NCBI GenBank assembly: GCA_900317055.1
Contig: ONFF01000029.1
Coordinates: 1-33,033, forward strand
Direction: 5' to 3'
DNA from: an uncultured Bacteroidales bacterium
GTDB lineage: Bacteria > Bacteroidota > Bacteroidia > Bacteroidales > F082
Length of the DNA stretch: 33,033 nucleotides
Part shown: one piece after another, positions 6,818 through 16,800 of the stretch
Layout: every line of letters begins with the position of its first letter
Position numbering within the stretch: the stretch's first letter is position 1
Translations under genes and position numbers: made by a program
The notes under the pieces: model-generated
The model's input: only the letters and a program-made list of their open reading frames with translations
Told to the model about the DNA's origin: nothing
Database searches by the model: none

Positions 6818-7402
6818 ATGTTTTGTATAATGGACTATATTGATCTTGGACTTCCTTCGGGAACAAAATGGGCAACTTGCAACCTTGGTGCAAACAAATC
6901 GACAGAATATGGAGGTTATTTTGCATGGGGTGATGTTTCTACAAAAGGCAATTATGTCGGGAGAACATGTGAGACTTATGATTTAGATATCATAGCCTTA
7001 AAAATGGATGATTATCTAAACACTAGAAATGTGTTATCTGCCAATTATGACGCAGCAGCTCAAATTTTGGGCGAGAATTGGAGAATTCCTTCTGGTGAAC
7101 AAGCTTTAGAACTCATAAACAACTGTAAGTGGGAATGGATAAATAATTATGAAAACTCAGGAGTTAATGGTAGATTAGGAATTAGTAAAATAAATGGAGC
7201 CAGTATTTTCCTGCCAGCCGCTGGATATGCTCATAATAGTGACACACTCATGGATGGGGATAATGGAGGGTATTGGACTGGATCTCCAAATATGCATGCT
7301 TCAAATAGAGCTTGGTCTATTGCTTTTGACACTCATGTAATTAATGTGTTTGATCATGGACTTAGATATTATGGTTACTCTATTCGTCCTGTTTTCCAAT
7401 AA
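6818..7402 (+). CDS. FISUMP-type domain protein
   Basis: This 194-residue protein shows the full set of motifs of the Fibrobacter succinogenes major paralogous (FISUMP) domain: YIDLGLPSGTKWATCNLGA at the start, YGGYFAWGD, GENWRIPSGEQALELIN, FLPAAGY, YWTGSPN, AWSIAFD and a closing YGYSIRPVF. Family members are usually C-terminal domains of secreted or surface proteins; here the domain stands alone without a signal peptide. A second in-frame ATG at 6830 would remove four residues. The gene is markedly AT-richer than its neighbours and separates crt from hbd, so it looks like a late insertion into the butyrate cluster. Its function is unknown and I see no link to butyrate metabolism. Confidence 0.8.
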   Translation: MFCIMDYIDLGLPSGTKWATCNLGANKSTEYGGYFAWGDVSTKGNYVGRTCETYDLDIIALKMDDYLNTRNVLSANYDAAAQILGENWRIPSGEQALELINNCKWEWINNYENSGVNGRLGISKINGASIFLPAAGYAHNSDTLMDGDNGGYWTGSPNMHASNRAWSIAFDTHVINVFDHGLRYYGYSIRPVFQ

Positions 7403-7477
7403 TAACAAGCCCATTAAAAACACACATTTTAATCCTGAATATGTAAACAAAATCTTTAATCTTTAAATCATACAAAT

Positions 7478-8314
7478 ATGAAAATCTGTGTTATCGGAAC
7501 CGGCACCATGGCTAAAGGTATCGTGAAAGCATTCGCCGCCAAGATGCCCGTCGTCATGAAGAGCCGCACGCAAGCCAGCCTTGACAAGGCCATGGCTTCC
7601 ATTGAAAAAGGTTACGGTAAGCTGGTGGAGAAAGGCAAGATGACCCAAGAGGCCGTCGATGCCCTGCTGAAGAACATCTCCACCACGACCGACTATGCCA
7701 CCTTCGCCGATGCCGACCTCGTGATTGAGGCCGCCGTCGAGGAGATGCAACTGAAGAAAGATGTCTTCATGGAGCTTGACAAGATCTGCAAGCCCGAGAC
7801 CATCTTTGCCACCAACTCGTCCTCGCTGTCGATCACCGAGATCGCTGCCTGCACGAACCGTCCCACCCAATTCATCGGTATGCACTTCTTCAACCCCGCC
7901 GACCGTATGGAATTAGTTGAGGTCATCAAAGGTCAACTGACTAGCGATGAGGTGACCAAGTGCATCGTTGAACTCGCCACCTCCATCGGCAAACAACCCG
8001 TGGAAGTGAAGGAAGCCCCTGGCTTTGTCGTCAACCGCATCCTCATCCCGATGATCAACGAAGCTGTTGGCATCTTGGCCGACGGCATCGCCAGTGCTGA
8101 GGATATCGACAAGTGCATGAAGCTGGGTGCCAACCACCCGATGGGTCCTCTGGCTTTGGCCGACCTTATCGGTAACGACGTCAACCTTGCCATCATGGAA
8201 GTGTTGTACAAAGAGTTCGGTGACCCGAAGTACCGTCCTCATCCCTTGCTCCGCAAGATGGTGAGAGCTGGCTTGCTCGGTCGTAAAACTGGAGAAGGAT
8301 TCTATAAGTATTAA
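7478..8314 (+). CDS. hbd: 3-Hydroxybutyryl-CoA dehydrogenase
   Basis: This 278-residue protein has the length of short-chain 3-hydroxyacyl-CoA dehydrogenases. The NAD(P)-binding loop is GTGTMAKG (residues 7-14), a variant of the usual GAGTMGxG. The active-site stretch [13 protein letters not shown] and the catalytic histidine of GMHFFNP (His136) are in place. The C-terminal domain shows [16 protein letters not shown] and [16 protein letters not shown]. It should reduce acetoacetyl-CoA to 3-hydroxybutyryl-CoA, feeding crotonase. The upstream 75 bp are AT-rich with no palindrome. The gene ends in front of another large inverted repeat. Confidence 0.92.
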   Translation: MKICVIGTGTMAKGIVKAFAAKMPVVMKSRTQASLDKAMASIEKGYGKLVEKGKMTQEAVDALLKNISTTTDYATFADADLVIEAAVEEMQLKKDVFMELDKICKPETIFATNSSSLSITEIAACTNRPTQFIGMHFFNPADRMELVEVIKGQLTSDEVTKCIVELATSIGKQPVEVKEAPGFVVNRILIPMINEAVGILADGIASAEDIDKCMKLGANHPMGPLALADLIGNDVNLAIMEVLYKEFGDPKYRPHPLLRKMVRAGLLGRKTGEGFYKY

Positions 8315-8316
8315 TT

Positions 8317-8421
8317 TGCCTCTGGCTACTGGCCTCTGGCTACTGTCTGCTTGAATAAAAGAGTGAGGTCCTACCTTATCATAAAGCTGCCAGAAGCCAG
8401 GAGCCAAGAGCCAGAAGCCCA
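8317..8421. repeat. Inverted repeat of CTGGCT units between hbd and bcd
   Basis: The left arm, about 8317-8351, and the right arm, about 8386-8420, pair at about 25 of 35 positions. Both consist of CTGGCT/AGCCAG units about every 8-10 bases, separated by a 35-base centre. The architecture (short tandem units in inverted arms, starting at a stop codon and ending at the next start) is the same as at 4154-4254, where the unit is TTAGC. There is no T-run. It fills nearly all of the 118-bp gap. Confidence 0.75.
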
Positions 8422-8432
8422 AAAAAAGAAAA

Positions 8433-9572
8433 ATGGATTTTAGTTATTCAAAGACAGAACAACTCTTCCTGCAGATGATCCGTTCGTTTGCGGAGAATGA
8501 AGTAAAGCCTTTGGCCGCCGAAGTCGATGAGCAGGAGCGCTTCCCGATGGAGACCGTCGAAAAGATGGGCAAACTCGGACTGATGGGCATCCCGATTCCG
8601 AAGCAATACGGTGGCGCAGGCGGCACGGTCCAGATGTACATCATGGCCGTCGAAGAACTGTCGAGAGTGTGCGCCACCACAGGCGTCGTCCTCTCGGCCC
8701 ACACCTCTTTGTGCATGGCTCCCATTCTGGAGAACGGCACCGAGGAACAGAAGATGAAGTATCTGCCCAAACTCGCCTCGGGTGAATGGATTGGCGCTTT
8801 CGGTCTGACCGAGCCCAACGCCGGCACCGATGCCGCCATGCAGCAGACGACCGCCGTCGACGCTGGCGACAAGTGGATCCTGAACGGCACGAAGATCTTC
8901 ATTACCAACGCATCCTATGCCAATGTGTTCATTGTCATGGCCATGACGGACAAGTCAAAGGGCACGAAGGGTATCTCTGCCTTCATCGTCGAGAAGGGCA
9001 TGCCTGGCTTCAGCATCGGCAAGAAAGAGCTGAAGATGGGTATCCGCGGCAGCGCGACCTGCGAGCTGATTTTCGAAAACTGCGAAGTGCCGAAGGAAAA
9101 CCTCCTTGGCCAACTCGGCAAGGGCTTCAGCATCGCCATGAAGACCTTGGACGGCGGCCGTATCGGTATCGCCTCGCAGGCTTTGGGTATCGCTCAAGGT
9201 GCTATGGATGAGACCGTTAAGTACACCAAGGAACGCAAGCAGTTTGGCAAGGCCATCGCCCAGTTCCAGAACACCCAATTCCAGATGGCCGACCTCAAGA
9301 CGAAGGTCGAGGCTGCCCGTTTCCTCGTGCGCAGCGCCGCTTGGAAGAAAGACAATGGCATCCCGTATTCGGCCGATGCAGCCATGGCAAAACTTTTTGC
9401 CGCTGAAACGGCTATGGAAGTCACGACCAAGGCCGTGCAGTTCCATGGCGGTTATGGCTACACCCGTGAGTATCCTGTGGAGCGCATGATGCGTGACGCC
9501 AAGATTACGGAGATTTACGAAGGTACATCGGAAGTCCAGCGCATGGTCATTGCCGGTCATTTGTTCAAATAA
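8433..9572 (+). CDS. bcd: Butyryl-CoA dehydrogenase (acyl-CoA dehydrogenase)
   Basis: This 379-residue acyl-CoA dehydrogenase has intact family signatures: FGLTEPNAGTDAA (FAD/substrate binding), WILNGTKIFITNA, RIGIASQALGIAQGAMD, and the C-terminal QFHGGYGYTREYPVERMMRDAKI. The catalytic base is Glu363 in IYEGTSE, the position used by short-chain enzymes. It should reduce crotonyl-CoA to butyryl-CoA. With etfB and etfA directly behind it (15 and 11 bp gaps), a Bcd-Etf complex is likely, possibly electron-bifurcating to ferredoxin as in Clostridium; bifurcation is inference only. Confidence 0.93.
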   Translation: MDFSYSKTEQLFLQMIRSFAENEVKPLAAEVDEQERFPMETVEKMGKLGLMGIPIPKQYGGAGGTVQMYIMAVEELSRVCATTGVVLSAHTSLCMAPILENGTEEQKMKYLPKLASGEWIGAFGLTEPNAGTDAAMQQTTAVDAGDKWILNGTKIFITNASYANVFIVMAMTDKSKGTKGISAFIVEKGMPGFSIGKKELKMGIRGSATCELIFENCEVPKENLLGQLGKGFSIAMKTLDGGRIGIASQALGIAQGAMDETVKYTKERKQFGKAIAQFQNTQFQMADLKTKVEAARFLVRSAAWKKDNGIPYSADAAMAKLFAAETAMEVTTKAVQFHGGYGYTREYPVERMMRDAKITEIYEGTSEVQRMVIAGHLFK

Positions 9573-9587
9573 TAGGAGGGAAGCAGT

Positions 9588-10370
9588 ATGAATATTATCG
9601 TTTGTATCAAGCAAGTTCCGGATACCACCGAAATCAAGATTGATCCGGTAAAGGGTACGCTGATTCGTGAAGGCGTTCCGAGCATCATGAACCCCGACGA
9701 CAAGGGCGGCCTCGAACTCGCCCTGCGTCTGAAAGACCAGTTCGGCGCCAAGGTCACCGTCATCTCGATGGGACCTCCTCAAGCCGATGTCATCATGCGC
9801 GAAGCCTTCGCCATGGGTGCTGACCGCGCCATCCTTCTCTCTGACCGTAAGTTCGCAGGCTCCGACACGCTGGCTACCTCGTATGCCATCTCCGGTCTCT
9901 GCCGCACTTTGGACTATGACCTCATCATCGCTGGCCGTCAGGCCATCGATGGCGACACCGCACAAGTGGGTCCCGAAATGGCCGAACACCTCGGTCTGCC
10001 TCAGGTCTCCTATGTCTGCGATGCCAAGTTACTCGACAATGGCAACCTGCTGGTCCACAAGGAGAACGAAGACAGTGTCCAAGTCCTCGAAGTGGAAGGC
10101 AAGTGCCTGCTGACCGTCCTCGCTTCCGCCTTTGAACCTCGTTACATGACCGTAAGCGGCATCGTTGAGGCCTACAACAGGGAAGTGGAAGTTTGGGGTG
10201 CCGACAAGATCGACTACGATGAAAACCGTCTCGGTCTGAGTGGCTCACCCACCAAGGTGTTCCAGTCGTTCCCGAAGGCCATGAAGGCCCCAGGCGAGGT
10301 TCACGAAGTGAGCGAAGAAGAAGCCGTCGAGCTGATTGTCAATAAACTGAAAGAAAAACATATCATCTAA
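9588..10370 (+). CDS. etfB: Electron-transfer flavoprotein beta subunit
   Basis: This 260-residue protein begins MNIIVCIKQVPDTTEIKIDP, the classic EtfB start. It carries GADRAILLSD, DLIIAGRQAIDGDTAQVGPEMAEHLGLPQ (AMP/FAD-binding region) and a C-terminal arm EEEAVELIVNKLKEK. A GGAGG-containing sequence lies 10 bases before the ATG. It pairs with EtfA to pass electrons to or from the adjacent butyryl-CoA dehydrogenase. No defect is visible. Confidence 0.95.
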   Translation: MNIIVCIKQVPDTTEIKIDPVKGTLIREGVPSIMNPDDKGGLELALRLKDQFGAKVTVISMGPPQADVIMREAFAMGADRAILLSDRKFAGSDTLATSYAISGLCRTLDYDLIIAGRQAIDGDTAQVGPEMAEHLGLPQVSYVCDAKLLDNGNLLVHKENEDSVQVLEVEGKCLLTVLASAFEPRYMTVSGIVEAYNREVEVWGADKIDYDENRLGLSGSPTKVFQSFPKAMKAPGEVHEVSEEEAVELIVNKLKEKHII

Positions 10371-10381
10371 AAGTTACAGCC

Positions 10382-11404
10382 ATGGAATTGAAAGATTATA
10401 AGAACGTATTCGTTTTCGCTGAACAGCGTGAAGGTAACATCCAATCCGTTGCCTACGAACTTTTAGGTAAAGCCCGCGACCTCGCCGACACCCTCGGGGA
10501 GAAGGTTGTGGCTATGTTGCTCGGTTATGGCATCAAAGACCAAGCCCAGAAACTGATTGAATTCGGTGCTGACGAGGTTATCGTCGCCGACTGCCCCGAA
10601 CTGAAAGATTACTTGAGTGAGCAATACACTCAGGTCGTTGACCAGATCATCAAAGAGCGTTGCCCCAACATCGTGCTCTATGGTGCTACTACCATTGGCC
10701 GTGACATGGCTCCGCGTATCGCTTCGCGTCTGAAGACCGGTCTGACCGCAGATTGCACTAAGCTCGAAGTCGTCAGCGACGAGAAGAGCAACGGCGAGCC
10801 GCAGTTCCGCATGACGCGTCCAGCTTTCGGCGGCAACCTGATGGCCACCATCATTTGCCCGAACACCCGTCCGCAGATGTCGACCGTGCGTCCTGGCGTG
10901 ATGCAAAAGCGTCAACGCCAAGAAGGCCGCCAAGGCGTGGTCACTGTCTTCGCGCCGAAGTTCGACACCAGCAAGTTCAAGGTGAAACTCGTTGAGACAA
11001 TCAAGGAAGACAAGGCCATGGTCGACATCGCTGATGCAAAGATCTTGGTCTCTGGCGGTCGTGGCGTCCACAACAAGGAAGGCTTCGACAAGTTGCAGGC
11101 TTTGGCCGATGTGCTTGGCGGACAGGTTTCGTCGAGCCGTGCCATGGTCGACAACGGCGTGATGCCTCACGAGCGTCAGGTCGGTCAGACGGGTAAGACC
11201 GTCCGCCCGAACCTCTACATGGCTTGTGGTATCAGCGGTGCCATCCAGCACTTGGCCGGTATGGAAGAGTCCGACTTCATCATCGCCATCAACAAGGACA
11301 AGTTTGCGCCCATCTTCAGCGTCGCCGACCTCGGCATCGTTGGAGACCTGCACAAGATTGTCCCCATGCTGACGGAGAGACTGAAGAAGGAAATCGAGAA
11401 GTAA
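10382..11404 (+). CDS. etfA: Electron-transfer flavoprotein alpha subunit
   Basis: This 340-residue protein has the EtfA N-terminal domain (NVFVFAEQREGNIQSVAYELLGKARDLA, IVLYGATTIGRDMAPRIASRLKTGLTADCT). The conserved FAD-binding C-terminal domain shows VSGGRGVHNKEGF, SSSRAMVDNGVMPHERQVGQTGKTV, YMACGISGAIQHLAGM and INKDKFAPIFSVADLGIVGD. It follows etfB by 11 bp and is the last gene of the butyrate cluster, since a strong hairpin follows 18 bases after its stop. Confidence 0.95.
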   Translation: MELKDYKNVFVFAEQREGNIQSVAYELLGKARDLADTLGEKVVAMLLGYGIKDQAQKLIEFGADEVIVADCPELKDYLSEQYTQVVDQIIKERCPNIVLYGATTIGRDMAPRIASRLKTGLTADCTKLEVVSDEKSNGEPQFRMTRPAFGGNLMATIICPNTRPQMSTVRPGVMQKRQRQEGRQGVVTVFAPKFDTSKFKVKLVETIKEDKAMVDIADAKILVSGGRGVHNKEGFDKLQALADVLGGQVSSSRAMVDNGVMPHERQVGQTGKTVRPNLYMACGISGAIQHLAGMEESDFIIAINKDKFAPIFSVADLGIVGDLHKIVPMLTERLKKEIEK

Positions 11405-11422
11405 TTAATTACTACCACATTC

Positions 11423-11456
11423 AGCAGAGGCACCGAATGGTGCCTCTGCTATTTTA
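11423..11456 (+). terminator. Intrinsic terminator after etfA
   Basis: The arms 11423-11434 (AGCAGAGGCACC) and 11439-11450 are a perfect 12-bp stem with a GAAT loop, followed by ATTTTAAT. It closes the butyrate cluster. It ends 10 bases before the ThrE-type gene, leaving no room for a separate promoter, so some read-through may feed that gene. Confidence 0.85.
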
Positions 11457-11466
11457 ATCTATCATC

Positions 11467-12708
11467 ATGTCCACCAACTCAACCCCCCTTGACCTAGCCT
11501 ACGAAGCTGGTGCCATTCTTTTGGAAAATGGTGCTGAGATTTCGCGCGTGGAGGAGACTATGAAGCGCATCGCCAGCCACTATGGTGTGGAGGATGAGAG
11601 CTTCTTTGTGCTCAGCAATGGCATCATGGCAACGGGCAAGGACTACGCCCGCTCCAAGTTTATCCCCATCAAGGGTGCAAGTTTGGATAAAGTGGTCGCT
11701 GTCAACCAATTATCGCGAGAAGTGGAGCAAGGGCAATGCACTCTAGAACAATTGGAGCAAAGACTCAAAGCCATCCGTGCCATGAAAACAAAACCTGCAT
11801 GGGAACAAATACTCGCTTCAGCTGTGGGTAGTGCGGCTTTCTGCATCATCTTCGGTGGTGGCTTCATGGATTGTTTAGCCTCATTTATCGCAGGGTTGGT
11901 GTTATGGGTGTATTTGCTTTTTGTTGCCTCCAAGCGACTGTCACGCATCGTTGGGACGGCCTCGGGGGGATTGCTGGCCACCTTGATTTGCTTTGGCATG
12001 TACCGCATCGGCATCGGCAACCATCTGAGTAACATGATTATCGGTGCCATCATCCCTTTAATTCCCGGTGTGGCATTCACCAACGGCATCCGCGACATGG
12101 CCAATGAGGACTACATCGCAGGCACTACGCGCCTTTTGGACGCCATGCTGACTTTTTTCTGCATTGCCTTGGGTGTGGCTTTGGCATTCATGTTTGATGA
12201 GAATGTTTTTGGCGAAATGCATAGACTGGAAGGTCTCATCGCCGACCCGCAGACCTCTAACTTTGTCGTGCAACTCGTTGCGGCATTTTTGGGCACGGTA
12301 TCGTTTGCCGCACTCTTTGGCGTACCGCGCAAGTATTATTTTGATGCCGGTTTTTGTGGAACGATAGGATGGCTGCTTTATCTTGTCTTGAGTTGTTACA
12401 CTGCCATGTCGCCTGCCGAAGTCATCTTCTGCGCCACTGCCTTGGTGACTATCACAGCCTTATTGCAGTCGACAGGGCGGAAGTGCCCAATTACCGTATT
12501 CCTCATCAGTGGCATCTTTCCTTTGGTGCCAGGTGCCGGCATCTTTTGGACGAGCTACAACATCGTCTCCAACCAGCTCCCTGATGCCATCAACACGGGT
12601 TTTACTGCACTTAAGGCTACTGTCGCCATCGCTTTCGGTATTCTCGTTGTTATGGAACTCAATGGCAAGGGTAGGATAGGGAAGTGGTTTAAAAAGAAAA
12701 AAAGATGA
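11467..12708 (+). CDS. ThrE-type threonine/serine exporter family protein
   Basis: This 413-residue membrane protein has a soluble N-terminal domain (about 1-105: AGAILLENGAEISRVEETM, FFVLSNGIMAT), then about ten hydrophobic segments. It contains both halves of the ThrE family in one chain: a first membrane domain with IGAIIPLIPGVAFTNGIRDM and a second, ThrE_2-like, with VFLISGIFPLVPGAGIFWTSY. The paired PLIPG/PLVPG motifs suggest an internal duplication. Members export threonine or serine in Corynebacterium; substrate here is not determined. It lies 62 bp after etfA behind a terminator, and its link to lysine fermentation, if any, would be amino-acid efflux. The basic tail (GKWFKKKKR) is cytoplasmic. 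Confidence 0.85.
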   Translation: MSTNSTPLDLAYEAGAILLENGAEISRVEETMKRIASHYGVEDESFFVLSNGIMATGKDYARSKFIPIKGASLDKVVAVNQLSREVEQGQCTLEQLEQRLKAIRAMKTKPAWEQILASAVGSAAFCIIFGGGFMDCLASFIAGLVLWVYLLFVASKRLSRIVGTASGGLLATLICFGMYRIGIGNHLSNMIIGAIIPLIPGVAFTNGIRDMANEDYIAGTTRLLDAMLTFFCIALGVALAFMFDENVFGEMHRLEGLIADPQTSNFVVQLVAAFLGTVSFAALFGVPRKYYFDAGFCGTIGWLLYLVLSCYTAMSPAEVIFCATALVTITALLQSTGRKCPITVFLISGIFPLVPGAGIFWTSYNIVSNQLPDAINTGFTALKATVAIAFGILVVMELNGKGRIGKWFKKKKR

Positions 12709-12738
12709 TTGTCTAAAACAAAAAAGGTGGTACTTTTG
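12708..12738 (+). promoter_or_regulatory. Bacteroidetes-type promoter for the LolA-like gene
   Basis: TACTTTTG at 12731-12738 matches the -7 consensus TAnnTTTG, and ATTG at 12708-12711 approximates the -33 TTTG element with a 19-bp spacer. The start codon is 43 bp further on. Confidence 0.6.
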
Positions 12739-12781
12739 CATTCTAAACCGAATCACAAATCAATCAAAATAACATACCACT

Positions 12782-13411
12782 ATGAAAAAACTGATTGCTA
12801 TCATTAGCTTTATCGCCTTGGCCACCACTGCCATGGCACAAACCGCAGAAGAAATCATCACTCGTATGGAGGCTGAAATGAGCAAACATGACGAAAGTGA
12901 AGGAACTGCAATGACTATGGACATGAAGATTATCTTTGTTGGCACAATAAGCTCCCGAAATTATGTCTTAGGTGACAAAATGCGTATCGAGGCAATTAAT
13001 GATGATGGCAAGAATTTCGTCACTTGGAGCGATGGTAAAACTGAATGGGTTTATGACTCCGAAAAGAATGAAATCGAAATCACGAACGCAAAACCCAAGG
13101 AAAAATCTGAAACCAATGGCGATACTAAGCTGTTCCAAGACATCACTGACGGTTATGATGTGAAAATCGACAAAGAAACTGCCACTGAATGGCACATTCG
13201 CTGCAAGAGGTCGAAATCGAATCCCGACAAAGATGCTCCCAAACGAATGGACTTGGTTGTGGCCAAAGGAACCTATTGGCCTGTCAGCCTATCCACAAGC
13301 GTTACGGCTGCGACAGTGACCATGCGAGACTTCTCTTTCGGCGTCACAGAAGAACAAGTCACTTTCAACCCAAAGGAATTTCCCAACGCCACAATAATTG
13401 ATAAGAGATAA
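12782..13411 (+). CDS. LolA-like outer-membrane lipoprotein carrier family protein
   Basis: This 209-residue protein starts with a signal peptide (MKKLIAIISFIALATTAMA, cleavage before Q20). The mature part reads as the LolA-like/lipoprotein-sorting fold seen in many Bacteroidales: AEEIITRMEAEMSK, a beta-rich core with GDKMRIEAINDDGKNFVTWSDGKTEWVYDSEKNEIEI, and a late TVTMRDFSFGVTEEQVTFNPKEFP. It would act in the periplasm. Many Bacteroidetes carry several LolA-like paralogues, so this need not be the main lipoprotein chaperone. It appears to have its own promoter and to be cotranscribed with the small gene that starts 11 bp later. Confidence 0.75.
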   Translation: MKKLIAIISFIALATTAMAQTAEEIITRMEAEMSKHDESEGTAMTMDMKIIFVGTISSRNYVLGDKMRIEAINDDGKNFVTWSDGKTEWVYDSEKNEIEITNAKPKEKSETNGDTKLFQDITDGYDVKIDKETATEWHIRCKRSKSNPDKDAPKRMDLVVAKGTYWPVSLSTSVTAATVTMRDFSFGVTEEQVTFNPKEFPNATIIDKR

Positions 13412-13422
13412 ACTTTTCTGAG

Positions 13423-13764
13423 ATGGCTACTGTCAATGTTTACGAACAATATTTTTCTGCCAAAGCCGAATTCAACGATGTTCCTCGCCATGCGGCTTTG
13501 GTCTTGCTCATTGCCGATTCCGAAGAAGGAAACATCCGCTATGAGGCGGCAGTGACCTTTTTCCCACATAATGACGAAGAGGATTATGCCGTGTCATATG
13601 ACGCCTATTTCAGCAAGGTTCTTTATGAAGCCAAAGGCAGGCGCTCGAAGAAAAGAGAAGAAACACTATTACAAGAGTTTCAGCAAAACATAGACATTAT
13701 CGCCCAAGAAGCAGGCGGAACTGTTTATTGGGAAAAACCTTTGCGCGAGGCAAGGAGGGACTGA
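13423..13764 (+). CDS. Small protein of unknown function
   Basis: This 113-residue acidic protein has no signal peptide or membrane segment. It reads as a mixed alpha/beta domain: AALVLLIADSEEGNIRYEAAVTFFPHNDEEDYAVSYDAY, then a charged helix (AKGRRSKKREETLLQEFQQNIDIIAQEAGG). I do not recognise a family. It begins 11 bp after the LolA-like gene and ends 20 bp before a bidirectional terminator, so it is the last gene of that short operon. Confidence 0.65.
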   Translation: MATVNVYEQYFSAKAEFNDVPRHAALVLLIADSEEGNIRYEAAVTFFPHNDEEDYAVSYDAYFSKVLYEAKGRRSKKREETLLQEFQQNIDIIAQEAGGTVYWEKPLREARRD

Positions 13765-13784
13765 TATTATTAGTTGTACAGAAT

Positions 13785-13818
13785 AAAAAAAGGCCTGAAC
13801 CGAAGTCCAGGCCTTTTT
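13785..13818. terminator. Bidirectional terminator between convergent genes
   Basis: Arms AAAAAGGCCTG (13787-13797) and CAGGCCTTTTT (13808-13818) enclose a 10-base loop, with A-run and T-run on opposite sides. It can stop transcription from the + strand small gene and from the - strand NRPS gene, whose stop codon begins 2 bases beyond it. Confidence 0.88.
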
Positions 13819-13820
13819 GC

Positions 13821-16800
13821 TTAATCGAAGTAGCCGAACCCGCCGATAGTCACCAGCATCTGGTCGACATAGTCCCATGAGGTACTCGACCAACGGAAAC
13901 CTAGGCGATACAACACTTGCGTAGTGTATTGGTTATCAGTAGGAATCATCACGGCCTTTTGTCCGTGCGCCATGTCCTGATAGGCCAACAAGCTCGACAG
14001 ACGCTTGGCTTTCTCCGGGTCTTGCTTGGCGGCTTCAAGAGCCTCGTTGAAGACCTCATTTTCAACTTGTTGTGGTGCATTCCCGATTTGTGACAACTCA
14101 GCCAACACATCGCCGAAATGTACATAGTGGTTGTTGAAAGGATGGAACAGACAGCACGATTGCGGTGTTTCCGACAGCAACACGATGGCTTTGGCAACTT
14201 CGTTGATGGGGGAGAACTCCATGGGTGAGTCAGTCATTTCATAAGGATAGCACCCTAACATCTCATACACTCTGATGCGACCCATAGAGCTGTTGGTTTG
14301 GAAGTTGATTTGGAACTCGCCATCGGTAGAACGCGGCGCAAGGTTACCCACACGCATCACCTTAGCGTTAAGTTTGTGCAAGGCCACAGCATCGAGGACG
14401 ACACGCTCGGAGATGAACTTGGAATGGGCATATTGGTTGCCAAGGTTCTGGCCAAAATAGAGTTTTTGCTCAGTGTAGACTGTGTCCTCAGGCGGCATTC
14501 CATTGATGGACATGCCTGCAGTGCTGTAGGTCGAAATATGTATCAGCCTTGCATTGTTGAGCAGACAGAAGCGGACGCAATGCGATGCACCGCCAACATT
14601 GACATCCTCAATTTCAGTGCCTTTCGAGAAGTGCTTCACCACGGCAGCGCAATTGAACACGGTGTCCACTTTACCATCCACCTTGATTTCTTGGGTCACA
14701 TCGCCGTTGATGACGCGCAAACGATTGCCAAACAACTCGTTGTAGTTCTTACTGAAGTAATAATACAGCATACCTTTCAGGCGGCGTTCGGCCTTTTCCT
14801 CGTTCTCCGCCCTAACCATGCACCAAATGACAGGCACATCATCACGGTCAATGAGTTCCTTGAGTACATGGATGCCCAAGAAGCCCGTTGCACCCGTAAT
14901 AAGCGCATTGCCAATGGGTTGGCATTCGCCATCGCGGAATGCTTGAATGGTGTTGGACTCTAAAACGGTATTGATTGGACCATAGTTATAGTTGCGAGCC
15001 TCATCATCCTCATCGGCAGCACCACCTGCGAGGAAGTTAGCCAGCTGACGAGGTGTCGGGTTGGCAAACACATCGCCGTAAGCGATATGGTGACCACTCT
15101 TATCGGCCTCGATAATGACACGCGTTACCATGAGCGAGGTGCCGCCCAACTCGAAGAAGTTGTCAGTCGCGCCTATTTTGTCCATCGACAAAATGTCGCT
15201 GAAGATCTTGCAGAACAGTTTCTCAATGTCGTTAACCGGTGCCACATATTCGCGGTCGGCAGCCTGAATGACGGGGGCCGGCAATGCTTTGCGGTTCACT
15301 TTCTGGTTCTGATTCAGCGGAATACTGTCAATCTGCATCGTGGCCGCCGGAATCATGTAAGGAGGTTTCTGCTGGCCGATAAAGGCATTCAACTGCTTAA
15401 TGTCCACCTTTTCGTCGCTGACAATGTAGGCAGCGATATACTTACCACCATTCTCATAGTCAAAGGCTTGCACGGTCACATCCTTAATGCCTGGGAACTG
15501 TCGGATGACGGCTTCCACTTCCTTCATCTCAATACGGAAACCTCGGATCTTCACCTGTCCGTCCTTACGGCCAACAAACTGGATGTTGCCGTCGGAGAGA
15601 TAACGCACGATATCACCCGTGCGATACACTCTATCGTGTTTCGGATCGTCGCAGAAAGGATTCTTCAGGTAGGTCTCGGCGGTCTTTTCCGGACGGTTAA
15701 GGTAGCCTCGGCTCACCTGAGGTCCGCTCACCCACAACTCACCAGCCGCTCCAATGGGCAGTCTATTGAATTGCTTGTCAACGATATAGAGTCTCAAATT
15801 ATCCAAAGGCTTACCGATGGGGATGTCCAATTCGTAATCCTTCACCCAGTAATTCGTGGTGAAAATAGTGCATTCCGTCGGGCCATAGCCGTTGTACATC
15901 TTGTAGTTCGTCGGCGGGTTGAGTGCCGAGAGCTTTTCACCACCCACGGCAAAGCACCTTAATGAATGATTCTCAACATTGGTCGCAAACTGGTAACCCA
16001 CCTGCGTCGTGATGAACGAGTGGGTGATGCCTTGTGCGTTGAAATAGTCATTCAGGTCGGGCAGGTTGAGGCGGATATCTTCTCCGATGATGTGGACACA
16101 AGCGCCACAGGTTAGGGCGGGGTAGAGGTCCATCATGCATGCATCGAAGCCGTAACTTGCATAGGCGGCCACCTTGTCGTTGGCAGTCAGGCCATAATGC
16201 CGTTGGTACCAGTGGCAGAATGCCACAAGGTTGCGGTGCTCGAGTTGACAACCCTTCGGCGTGCCCGTTGAACCCGAAGTGTAAAGCATGATGAAGAGGC
16301 TTGAAGGCGAAATGTCAGCCTTTATTGGCTTCGCATCGGGCAGCGTGTCTATGTCTTTCGTCAGCAACACTTTACCTTGATATTCGTTGACGAGAGGACG
16401 CAATTCCTCGTCAGCGATAAGCAACTTGGCATCGGCATCCTTCATCATAAAATTCAGACGCTCAGATGGATAACTTGGGTCGAGAGGCTGATAGGCGCAA
16501 CCGGCCTTCAACACACCCAACGATGCGATGGCCATCCATTCGCAGCGCGGAATGAGCACCGAAACCACATCCTCATTGCCAAGACCTTGCTTCACGAGGT
16601 AATTGGCAATACGCTCCGAAATCTCGTCAATCTCACGATAAGTAAACTGCTTGTCGTGATAGACAACAGCCAAATTGTCGGGTGTTTCTGCAACCTGGCG
16701 GCGGAATAATGAGATGATGGTCTGTGTGTCGTCGTAAGGCACATCAGTTTGGTTGAAGCCATCAAGAACGGCAGTTTGTTCGGCATCCAGCAACGACACT

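Noticed and set aside
8317-8421. CTGGCT tandem units as a CRISPR array
   Set aside because: Units are 6-10 bases, imperfect, arranged as inverted arms and lack unique spacers of regular length.
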